64,000 nucleotides of DNA, from contig NZ_CP134053.1 in assembly GCF_031583065.1 (NCBI RefSeq), positions 2,356,001 through 2,420,000 on the forward strand. The letters are read 5' to 3'. The position numbers were made by a program, and so were the translations under genes. The stretch is from Streptomyces sp. CGMCC 4.7035 (lineage in GTDB: Bacteria > Actinomycetota > Actinomycetes > Streptomycetales > Streptomycetaceae). Numbering within the stretch: the stretch's first letter is position 1; every line of letters begins with the position of its first letter. This document shows positions 11,960 through 19,567 of this stretch, in pieces. The notes under the pieces were generated by a model, which saw nothing but the letters and a program-made list of their open reading frames with translations, did no database searches and was not told where the DNA came from.

Positions 11960-12051
11960 GAACGATCACTCTCCGACGTGCGGCTGCGCGGGCTCATCCG
12001 ATCGTATGGCGTACCACTGACAACGGATGACAACTTTTCGCACATGCCCGA
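11960..12051 (-). promoter_or_regulatory. Short upstream region of pglY, possible promoter
   Basis: The 92 bp between the helicase stop and the pglY start are AT-richer than their surroundings. On the minus strand they hold a close direct repeat GTTGTCA-tcc-GTTGTCA. TTGTCA resembles a -35 box, but I see no convincing -10 at the right spacing. A separate promoter for pglY-pglZ-AIPR-brxD-brxHI is plausible; readthrough from the helicase gene is equally possible. Confidence 0.3.
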
Positions 12052-14013
12052 CTACGCGAGGGCGGGCGCCTCCACGCCGGACACCGGTTGCACGAGCGAG
12101 CGCAGCTTGTCGCGCGTCTCCGGGTCCGTCGAGTAGATGATGGTGCCGACCATGCCGCGCGTCAGCAGCACCTTGTAGGTGTTGCGGATCAGGCGGTTGA
12201 TCTCGCTGTCCGGCGTCGCCTTGGTGAAGATCGGGTCCTTGGACGCCGTCCGGTCGACGACCCAGCGGTCCGTACGCCACACCAGGTCGGGTCCGATGAT
12301 CACGCCCGACCAGTCGTACTCGAAGCCCTGCGCGGTGTAGACACAGCCGACCTGCCCGAATCCGGCCGGGTCGGTGGCCCACAGGGGTGCGGGCGGCGCA
12401 CCGAGGACGGACCGGTCGCCGTACACGTTCCAGGGCCGCGCCCACTGCCCGATGACGACATCGGTGGGCAGCTCGGTCATGCCCGGGGTGACCTTGGTGG
12501 TCCACTTCCAGCAGTAGCCGGCTGACATCCGTGCGCCGTAGCCCTCCGCCCGGCGGGCGACGAGGAAGTCCTCCAGTTCCTGCGGCGTCTCGGCGGTCCG
12601 CAGCTCCAGCTTGCCGTCCGGCTCCCAGGCGCTCGGCGTGCCGCCCTCCAGGCCGAGCAGGTCGACGACCCACTTCTCGTATGCGTCACTGCCACCGCAG
12701 CGGAACTGGCCGTCCAGCTCTACGACCGTGCACTCGAGGCCCTGCGCGGCGGCGGCCCGCTGGATCTCAGCCTTGGTGCCCATCTCGCCGGGCCGCACGA
12801 CCTGGTGCTGGTCGAGCAGGAACACGGGTACCCGGGCGGCATCGATCAGCTCCGCCACCTGGAGGCGGCCGGTGCGCAGTTCCGCCCTGGTGTAGCGGTT
12901 GGCGGAGGTCTTGCGGAGCCGGTGGGCCTCGTCGCAGATCAGCACGTCAAGGTCGTTCGGCTCGGCATCCATGAAGCTGTTGAAGTACTTGAACAGCTGC
13001 TGCACGGCGGGCTTTCGCGCTCCGGCGACCTTGCGCATAGTCTTGGTGAACGAAGCGGACCCAGTGGCGTGCAGAGCGGTCACCCCGCGCCGGTACAGTT
13101 CGCCGAGGATCGACAGCGCGACGACGCTCTTGCCGGAGCCGGGACCGCCGGTCACCACGATGACCTGCTTGTGGTTGGACCGCTTGGCCTGGCGGACGGC
13201 GGCCATGACCTTCTCGTAGGCGACCCGCTGCTCGGCGATGAGCACGAACTGCTCGCGGTCGCGGATCTCGGCCGCCGCGACGGCCATCAGCTGCTTCGAT
13301 GGCCGGATCTTGCCGTCGAGGAGTACGTCCGCGGCCTCCGCGCCGGGCTTGGCGGCGAGTCGTGAGCGCAGGAAGTCCAGGAAGGCGCCGCGCTGTTCAC
13401 CCGTGTACATCCGGCCGTGCTGGTCCTCCTTGACGCCCCGCAGGCCCGCGATGCGGGATTCGGTCGCGTTGTGCAGGAACGCCACCCCGGCGAGGGCCTT
13501 TGGCATCCGCTCCAGCGCGCCGTTGAACGACAGCAGGTACTCGCAGTAGCCCCGGACCTGCTCGATCGGGTTGAGCACGGCGTCCGGGTAGGCGTCGATC
13601 CGGCACAGCAGCGGCTCGTCCTCTTCCGGGTAGGCCGCGCTCCACTGCTTGAGTTCGACCACGACGTACGACGGTTCGCCCGTGGTGGGGTGTATGCCGG
13701 CGAGTACGGCGTCCGCGCGCTTGCTGGTGAGGGGCAGGCTGTACTCGATGAGGACCTCGACGTCGCCGAGGCCTGCATCCATGAGCGCGTTGACGAGCGC
13801 CGGGAGGCTGCGTTCCCAGGACCTTATCTCCGACTGCCCGGCGTTCCGGCCGTGCAGGTGACGGAAGTTCTCGGTCAGATGCAGCGCCAGCGACCCTTCG
13901 AGGATACGGGCGGCCACGGACGCCGCGGACTCACGGAACAGCAAGGAGATGCCCCCAGGCAGCACGAAGAAGACTCGTGCGGGTGGGGGCATGTCCTTCG
14001 AGGTCCGCCGCAC
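12052..14013 (-). CDS. Nuclease-like domain fused to DUF2075 (Schlafen-type) DNA/RNA helicase
   Basis: The 653-residue protein has two parts. The N-terminal 250 residues look like a PD-(D/E)xK nuclease: SEIRSWERSLP, then KRADAVLAG (D near 101), then VVVELKQW (E120, K122). From about residue 285 a superfamily 1 helicase of the DUF2075 group follows: Walker A TGGPGSGKS, DVLICDEAHRLRK, LDQHQVVRPGE, LDGQFRCGGSD and a C-terminal VLLTRGMVG. It sits between pglX and pglY on the same strand but is not a core BREX gene. The start at GTG 14013 is uncertain; ATG 13992 is an alternative. A role as an accessory DNA-targeting defence factor is inferred from position and domain pairing. Confidence 0.8.
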   Translation of the reverse strand: MRRTSKDMPPPARVFFVLPGGISLLFRESAASVAARILEGSLALHLTENFRHLHGRNAGQSEIRSWERSLPALVNALMDAGLGDVEVLIEYSLPLTSKRADAVLAGIHPTTGEPSYVVVELKQWSAAYPEEDEPLLCRIDAYPDAVLNPIEQVRGYCEYLLSFNGALERMPKALAGVAFLHNATESRIAGLRGVKEDQHGRMYTGEQRGAFLDFLRSRLAAKPGAEAADVLLDGKIRPSKQLMAVAAAEIRDREQFVLIAEQRVAYEKVMAAVRQAKRSNHKQVIVVTGGPGSGKSVVALSILGELYRRGVTALHATGSASFTKTMRKVAGARKPAVQQLFKYFNSFMDAEPNDLDVLICDEAHRLRKTSANRYTRAELRTGRLQVAELIDAARVPVFLLDQHQVVRPGEMGTKAEIQRAAAAQGLECTVVELDGQFRCGGSDAYEKWVVDLLGLEGGTPSAWEPDGKLELRTAETPQELEDFLVARRAEGYGARMSAGYCWKWTTKVTPGMTELPTDVVIGQWARPWNVYGDRSVLGAPPAPLWATDPAGFGQVGCVYTAQGFEYDWSGVIIGPDLVWRTDRWVVDRTASKDPIFTKATPDSEINRLIRNTYKVLLTRGMVGTIIYSTDPETRDKLRSLVQPVSGVEAPALA

Positions 14014-14163
14014 TCTCGCGAGGCGGATCAGGAAGCCCGTCGGGCCGCTGAGATGGTCTCGCCATCCTAGGCGAGGGTGTCGATCACGGGGAGGGGAACG
14101 GTACGGAGTCGGCCAGGGCGAGGGCGGGTGTCGGGGTGCGGCTTCGGATGGGGAGCGGTGCTG

Positions 14164-14394
14164 TCATCTGGGCTGTCTGCTCCGGGCGTTCGCTTCGGCG
14201 ACGAGGGCGCTCAGCAGCTCGGCCGGGGTGAGGGGGCGGAGGTGGCCGGGGTCGGCGTCCCATTCGCGGCCACCGGCGAGCGGGCGGAGCTGGATGTACG
14301 GGCCCTCGTGGCCCATGACGCGTCCGACGCGGTCGCGGGCGCTGTCGTGGACGGCCTCACCGACGGTGGGGATCGCGTCGGCGTCCTCCGTCAC
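14164..14394 (-). CDS. Small conserved actinobacterial protein
   Basis: This 76-residue acidic protein starts with a GTG that overlaps the stop of the gene before it (GTGA), so the two are translationally coupled. The body, with RVGRVMGHEGPYIQLRPL followed by GGREWDADPGHLRPLT, reads like a small beta-rich protein of the kind found beside XRE/DUF397 regulator pairs in Streptomyces. I do not know its function. No signal peptide or membrane segment is visible. Confidence 0.65.
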   Translation of the reverse strand: MTEDADAIPTVGEAVHDSARDRVGRVMGHEGPYIQLRPLAGGREWDADPGHLRPLTPAELLSALVAEANARSRQPR

Positions 14395-14630
14395 CCGGTG
14401 ATCCCCTTCGTGATCACGTCCGCGAGCAAGTGGGCGACCGGGGCTGAGCACACGCCGAGGTGGACGAGCGCGTACGGGGCTTCGACCTCGCGGTCGTCCA
14501 CCCAGGGGGTGCGGATGTCCATCGCGGGGAGCTGGATGCCGGCCTGGGTGAGGGCGGTGGCGAGGGCGTCGCGGGCGTCGAGGGCTTCCTGGGTCTTGGA
14601 GGTGTGGGGAGTGTGAGGCGTGGGGGTCAT
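14391..14630 (-). CDS. Small conserved actinobacterial protein, first gene of a two-gene unit
   Basis: This is a 79-residue protein. I chose the ATG at 14630 because the upstream in-frame sequence is low-complexity and does not look coding. After a Thr/Pro/His-rich start there is a helix (EALDARDALATALTQAG) and a C-terminal part with APVAHLLADVITKGI. It is transcribed divergently from the XRE regulator and overlaps the next minus-strand gene by four bases. Similar short genes often accompany XRE/DUF397 pairs in Streptomyces. The function is unknown. Confidence 0.6.
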   Translation of the reverse strand: MTPTPHTPHTSKTQEALDARDALATALTQAGIQLPAMDIRTPWVDDREVEAPYALVHLGVCSAPVAHLLADVITKGITG

Positions 14631-14838
14631 GTGGGTCCTCGTCTGTGCGGTTGGCGGTGTGGTTCCGCTGATTCCGTGACCCGGCTGCGCTCGGTGAATT
14701 ACGCTGCGTAGTCCGGTCGTTACGAGGATGCGCCCGGATGTGGACGACCGGGTTGCGGACGGGGCGGTGCTTCCCCGCTGCGCGGAGGTGGTTCCACACG
14801 TTCCACATCGGTCACGCGCACGTCCCGGAGGGAGCGGT
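14631..14838. promoter_or_regulatory. Divergent intergenic region between small minus genes and XRE regulator
   Basis: About 200 bp separate two divergent starts. Near 14790-14812 the plus strand carries a near direct repeat (TTCCACACG / TTCCACATC), a plausible binding site for the adjacent XRE regulator. A strong ribosome binding site, GGAGGGAG (14827-14834), precedes the XRE start. The operator role is inferred from position only. Confidence 0.3.
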
Positions 14839-15681
14839 ATGCCGCAACGACGCGTCATCACCGGCCGCAGCCAGGAGCCCCGTCAACGGTTCGCCGAGGA
14901 GTTGCGGACGTTGCGGGTCGGGAGCGGGACGAGCTTACGGGCGCTGGGTGAGCGGCTCGGGTGGGACTGGTCCTTGTTCGGCAAGATGGAGAAGGGCGAG
15001 ACGCTGGGGAGCCCGGAGGTCGTTCAGGCGCTGGATCAGCACTACGGGACGCCGGGGCTGCTGCTGGCGTTGTGGGAGCTGGCCGCCGGGGACCATACGC
15101 AGTTCCGGGAGCGATACCGGCGGTACATGGCGCTGGAGGCGGAGGCGGTGAGCCTGTGGCACTTCGCGGTAGGTGTGCCTCCCGGGGTTCTTCAGACGCC
15201 GGGGTACGCGAGGGAGGTTCTGGCGGCGGGGCGCCTCAAGGGGAAAGAGCTGGAGCAGCAGGTCAAGGCCCGGTTGAGTCGTCGCGACTTGTTGGAAGGA
15301 GAGGATGCGCCGCACTTCCGTACGATCCTTTCAGAGACGGTGCTACGTACTCCGCTGAGGGACGCTGTGGCCTGGCGTGAGCAGTTGGCGCACTTGGTCG
15401 AGATGTCCGAGCGTCCGATGGTCGCGGTTCAGGTGCTTCCGCACAGTGCAGGACCGCACAGCCTCTCGCATACCGACGTGATGTTCCTGCGGGTGCCGGA
15501 CGGTCGAACCGTGGCCTATGTGGAGAGCGCGAGTCGGGGCGATCTCATCGAGACGGCTGGCCAGGTCGAAAATCTTCAGCAAATGTACGATGCGGTGCGC
15601 GACTTGGCCCTGCCCCCGGACGAGTCGCGGAAGTACATCCTGCGCGTGCTGGAGGAAGTGCCATGCGAACCATCGACCTGA
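14839..15681 (+). CDS. XRE-family transcriptional regulator with DUF5753 domain
   Basis: This 280-residue protein has an N-terminal helix-turn-helix (FAEELRTLRVGSGTSLRALG then WDWSLFGKMEKGE). A DUF5753-type C-terminal domain follows, with the usual VPPGVLQTPGYAR and an AVQVLP motif. ATG 14839 has GGAGGGAG five bases upstream. It overlaps a DUF397 gene, the standard Streptomyces arrangement in which the small DUF397 protein partners the XRE protein. Such pairs control development or antibiotic production in some cases; others have no known role. Here the module lies inside the Pgl locus, on the strand opposite to the defence genes. Confidence 0.88.
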   Translation: MPQRRVITGRSQEPRQRFAEELRTLRVGSGTSLRALGERLGWDWSLFGKMEKGETLGSPEVVQALDQHYGTPGLLLALWELAAGDHTQFRERYRRYMALEAEAVSLWHFAVGVPPGVLQTPGYAREVLAAGRLKGKELEQQVKARLSRRDLLEGEDAPHFRTILSETVLRTPLRDAVAWREQLAHLVEMSERPMVAVQVLPHSAGPHSLSHTDVMFLRVPDGRTVAYVESASRGDLIETAGQVENLQQMYDAVRDLALPPDESRKYILRVLEEVPCEPST

Positions 15682-15872
15682 GCGCCGTTTCCTGGCGCAG
15701 GAGTAGCTACAGCAACTCGGATGGTGGTCAGTGTGTCGAGGTCTCCGACGACTTCGCCACCGTCGTTCCCGTGAGGGACAGCAAGGTACTGAACGGTCCA
15801 GTGCTCGTATTCCCTGTGGGCGGCTGGTCTTCCTTCGTGTCGGCCGTCAAGGGCGGCTACCTACCCGCCTGA
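15663..15872 (+). CDS. DUF397 domain protein
   Basis: This 69-residue protein begins 19 bases inside the end of the XRE gene. It shows the DUF397 signature: AVSWRRSSYSNSDGGQCVEV, then VPVRDSK, then a tail matching the W-x-x-F-V-x-x-V-K-G pattern. DUF397 proteins act with XRE/DUF5753 regulators, probably as antagonists or partners; the overlap here indicates co-expression. A terminator follows at once. Confidence 0.9.
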   Translation: MRTIDLSAVSWRRSSYSNSDGGQCVEVSDDFATVVPVRDSKVLNGPVLVFPVGGWSSFVSAVKGGYLPA

Positions 15873-15885
15873 TCTGGCATGCCGG

Positions 15886-15919
15886 TGGCCCCCGCGATCG
15901 ATGCGCATCACGGGGGCCA
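15886..15919. terminator. Hairpin between the convergent DUF397 gene and pglX
   Basis: A perfect 9-bp stem TGGCCCCCG / CGGGGGCCA (15886-15894 and 15911-15919) encloses a 16-nt loop. It lies in the 65-bp gap between the ends of two convergent genes. Its symmetry would let it serve both strands. There is no clear T-tract, as is common in Streptomyces. Confidence 0.7.
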
Positions 15920-15937
15920 TCGGCGTTGCCGGGCGGG

Positions 15938-18900
15938 CTACTTCTTGGTGGTACGGCGTCCTCTGGTCGCGGCGGTCGGGCGCCAGGCGCGCAGGTCGTC
16001 GTCCGTGAGGCCGTGCTTGCCCTGCTCCATCTGCCGGTCGCCCTCGAAGAACTTGGCGGGGGTCGGGGCGAAGAGAGGGTCGGGCTCGTTGTGCCACTGG
16101 TTCAGCCAGGGCTGGAGTTCCAGCAGCCCGGCGAGAAGCGGGGTGACCTCTTCGATTGTCAGGCCCTCGTGGGTAGCGATGTACGTGTCGAGCGCGATCG
16201 CCTGCTCCCGGTGGTCCCAGCCGGCCCAGCCGTACAGGTCGGGGGTGGCCACGTTGGCCCGCGCGTACGAGATGAACCGCTCCTTGGGCACGTCCAGCTT
16301 GCCGCGCGCCCGCCAGTAGGAGGGGCGCAGGAAGTCGGCGGAGGTGTACTTCGGCGGTACGGGGATGGTGTCCCGGATCTTCCGCTTGGCCGGCTCGTCC
16401 GGAGCGGCGTCCTCCTGCCGCTGAAGATCCCAGACGTGCTCCCAGTCCGCGCGTTTCTTGAGGGCGGAAGGCTTGTAGCGCAGCGCGGAGAGGAAGGGCA
16501 CGTGCTCGTCGGTCATCAACTCGGCGATGACGGCAGGCAGTTCCTTGCGGGGCGCGTAGATCTTGGCGACGGAGACGAAGTCCTCGTCACGGGAGAGGTT
16601 GTCGGTAAGGCGGGAGAGGGTGACGAGGGTAGGCATCCCGTTCTCGTCGAACCAGTGCGCACGGTCTTCCATCCGGTCGAGCAACCAGCTCCGAAGCGCT
16701 TTCTCCTGAAGCGAGTCCCACCCTTCGGTGGCCCAACGCCGCTTGTACTCGGGCCGCTCGACCATGCCGATGGCCCGGGACGACTCGATGGCATCAATCC
16801 GCTTCTGGACGACCTCACGGTAGGCGGCGGGCCAGTGGGTGGGGATCTCAGTGATGGGCGTGGAGCCATGCCGCTTGAACCACTCGTCACTAGCCTCGCC
16901 TGCGGCGACTCTACGTGCGAGCACGATCTCAAAGGCCCGCTCGCCGAGGGTGAGTTCGGGGATATCGGGGGAGGCAGGGTCCTCGGAGACGCGCAGGTCT
17001 TCGGGGTGCAGGCTGTAAAGCGAATAGACCTGCCAGTCCAGCTCCTCCTGAAGGGCGATCATGCGGGCGCGGGCCGAGTACCACGTATCCCTGGCTCCTC
17101 GGAGAACTGAAGCGACGGGAGTGGCTTCACCGGCGATGGCAGCCGGATCCTTGGCAGTTAGTCGCTGCCCCAAGGCATCCAAAGCAGTAGCAAGATGGGT
17201 GGGGAACCTGTCTGGCAGCGGAAGGCGTTCGATGTTTGAGCTATTGAACTGGTAGAAGCGCTCCCACATTTCGGTTTTGATGCCGGACTGATACCCCTCG
17301 CTTCCCTTGCTGTGGCAGGCCATTTTGAGCCATAGTGCGGCCGTTGAACTATTCAATATTCCGAGAAGCTGAATATGCCGCTCTTCGGATGCTTCTTTCG
17401 AGAGTTTGATCACCGGTGCAGTCTGTTTAAAGACCTTTCCGCCTCGATCTAGGGTGAAGTGATTGTGGGTTGCTACTTCGCCAAAGGTAATTGTGAATTG
17501 GGTTCGGAGCTTGCTGCTCGTTAGGCGGCCATACTCGGTCCATCGGAGACCAGCTTCCACCTTCGTTTTTCCGCCGAACATGACATTGCGGGAGATGGTT
17601 GTTCTGGCTGGCCACATGTATTGAAGAAGCGGAGTTACTTCCTCGACAGTCGCTGGTTTGAAATCGGAGTCGTATGGAAATAGGGCGGCATCGAAACCAG
17701 AACCAGACCAGTCGCGGACCAGGTCGCCTGTCACCATCGGCCGGACGAAAGCATCGGGAAGTTTGTGGCGGGCGGCGCTGTGCGGAGGGAGCAGGTACAA
17801 GTCGTCCTCGAGCGTGAAGCTCGTAATGCCAACCGAGTCGGAGAGTGAGCCAAGTAGGGTATTGCTTGCCTCGTTGAGCTCCTCGACCATCTCCACGCCG
17901 CCATCCGCGAGGATCCAGGGTTGCTTGCTGAAATAGCGCTGTCGGTCCAGGTCGTTCGCAGAAACCCATTGACTCACTGACCCAGGTTCATCGATCTGAT
18001 CCACGATCGCTCGCCATACATGTCCTTCCTCCGGACTTCCAGGAACTGATGGCTCACCTTGGACACTACGGATTGTGCGAATCGTTCGCGAACGGTTGAT
18101 GCCGCCCCGACGTTTTCCTACCAAGATGACGGTTGGCGTCCCGTGCCCCGGAATATAGGCACCTGAAGTGTCGATGACCTCGGTAAGTTCCACTTCGTGA
18201 CCGAAGTGTGCCTCAATCAGTCGAATTCCGAATTCTCGCTTCATGAACGAGTTCGCAGTAATCTGCCCGACCATGCCGTAGCCATGCCCGCTCTCCGCTT
18301 CCCCCGTCTTCGCTAGCTCGAAGAACCGCTGAGCAAACGGCACCGACAGCGCGTACTTCCCCGCACACGCGTCGTACAACCCCCGATAAAGATCGTTGAG
18401 CTTCCTGTCCTTTACCGTGATATACGGTGGATTCCCCACCACCACGTGATACCGTCCCGGCCGCAAAATATCCGGGTGCTCATGTACATCCTCAGTCTCA
18501 TACTTGAAGTCGGCCAGCTCATCAGCCCCCTCCTCCTCCAAGTCGTCAAACAGGTTCCCCTGCTTGTGCCGGTGCTTGATGAGCGAGTCACCCACTGCCA
18601 GGTGGATCGGCCACTCGTACTTGGCCGCCTCCGCCAGCGTCCGCACCCCACTCGCCGCCATAGCCGCCACCAGCAACCGGAACCGAGCAATAGCCACGGC
18701 GAACGGGTTCAGGTCCACCCCATGCACAGAGTCCAGCGCCTCCCGCACCCGCTCGTGCACGTCCTTACCGGGCCGCCCCTCCCCCCATAGCCGCACCAGC
18801 CGCCGAAACGCCCCCAACACAAAGTGCCCCGACCCACACGTAGGGTCGATCATCTTCAGGCCCTCGTACCCGAACTCCCGCACCGCCGGATCCATAGTCC

Positions 18901-19567
18901 GATCGAGGATGAACTCCTCCACGAACTCCGGCGTCTGAAGTAGCGCGTACGTCTTCCGAGCAGCCTCACTCAGGTCCTGATACAGGTCACCCAGGAACCG
19001 CGTGTCCCACCCCCGCGTCCCGTCCCCGTCCTCCTCCAGCGCATCCGTGAAGTCGTGGACGAGGACACCGTCCTCATCCCGCTCCCGCCAGAAGTCCACC
19101 AACTCCCGCGCACCGTCGTGCGACAACGGAATCTGGAACAGAGGGTTGTGCCGACGGTCGAACAGCAACCGCCCCGCCTGTCCCGCCCCCAGTTCCTCGA
19201 ACGCCTGCTCAAGCCAGCCCCGGTATGTAGGGTCCTCCGACCTCGCGACGTACTCCTCGAAGCGAGCCAGCGCCAGATCCCGTCGATCGCCCTCCGGCGC
19301 CGTCAGGTACGGCTCCGGAATCAGGCCGTTGTCCTCGCAGAACCGCACGAAGACAGTCCCCAGCACCCACGCCACCGCGACCTGCGTGACCCGCTCGTCC
19401 AGCCAGGAGTTCCAGGTCGCCGCCGTACGGCCCAGCTTGCGCGCACGGTCGTACTCGGCGCGCAGCTTCTCGCCCTCCGGTACCACCTTGACCTGCTTGC
19501 CGAGGTCGGCTTCGACCGCCTTGACCTGCTGCTTCAGGTCCTCCAACAGGGCCTTGCGGTCGATCAC
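15938..19567 (-). CDS. pglX: PglX, adenine-specific DNA methyltransferase of BREX/Pgl
   Basis: The 1209-residue protein is a class I N6-adenine methyltransferase with motif I DPTCGSGHF at residues 241-249 and motif IV VVGNPPYITV around 377-385. A long target-recognition and C-terminal region follows. GTG 19567 overlaps the pglW stop (GTGA), which fixes the start. PglX methylates phage or host DNA in Pgl/BREX systems. The middle third, about 17230-18430 (residues 380-780, just after NPPY), is clearly less GC-rich and has different codon use from both ends. This suggests that the recognition domain was exchanged. The longest homopolymer noted is six C's near 18780, too short to expect the G-tract phase variation known for S. 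coelicolor pglX. Confidence 0.94.
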   Translation of the reverse strand: MIDRKALLEDLKQQVKAVEADLGKQVKVVPEGEKLRAEYDRARKLGRTAATWNSWLDERVTQVAVAWVLGTVFVRFCEDNGLIPEPYLTAPEGDRRDLALARFEEYVARSEDPTYRGWLEQAFEELGAGQAGRLLFDRRHNPLFQIPLSHDGARELVDFWRERDEDGVLVHDFTDALEEDGDGTRGWDTRFLGDLYQDLSEAARKTYALLQTPEFVEEFILDRTMDPAVREFGYEGLKMIDPTCGSGHFVLGAFRRLVRLWGEGRPGKDVHERVREALDSVHGVDLNPFAVAIARFRLLVAAMAASGVRTLAEAAKYEWPIHLAVGDSLIKHRHKQGNLFDDLEEEGADELADFKYETEDVHEHPDILRPGRYHVVVGNPPYITVKDRKLNDLYRGLYDACAGKYALSVPFAQRFFELAKTGEAESGHGYGMVGQITANSFMKREFGIRLIEAHFGHEVELTEVIDTSGAYIPGHGTPTVILVGKRRGGINRSRTIRTIRSVQGEPSVPGSPEEGHVWRAIVDQIDEPGSVSQWVSANDLDRQRYFSKQPWILADGGVEMVEELNEASNTLLGSLSDSVGITSFTLEDDLYLLPPHSAARHKLPDAFVRPMVTGDLVRDWSGSGFDAALFPYDSDFKPATVEEVTPLLQYMWPARTTISRNVMFGGKTKVEAGLRWTEYGRLTSSKLRTQFTITFGEVATHNHFTLDRGGKVFKQTAPVIKLSKEASEERHIQLLGILNSSTAALWLKMACHSKGSEGYQSGIKTEMWERFYQFNSSNIERLPLPDRFPTHLATALDALGQRLTAKDPAAIAGEATPVASVLRGARDTWYSARARMIALQEELDWQVYSLYSLHPEDLRVSEDPASPDIPELTLGERAFEIVLARRVAAGEASDEWFKRHGSTPITEIPTHWPAAYREVVQKRIDAIESSRAIGMVERPEYKRRWATEGWDSLQEKALRSWLLDRMEDRAHWFDENGMPTLVTLSRLTDNLSRDEDFVSVAKIYAPRKELPAVIAELMTDEHVPFLSALRYKPSALKKRADWEHVWDLQRQEDAAPDEPAKRKIRDTIPVPPKYTSADFLRPSYWRARGKLDVPKERFISYARANVATPDLYGWAGWDHREQAIALDTYIATHEGLTIEEVTPLLAGLLELQPWLNQWHNEPDPLFAPTPAKFFEGDRQMEQGKHGLTDDDLRAWRPTAATRGRRTTKK

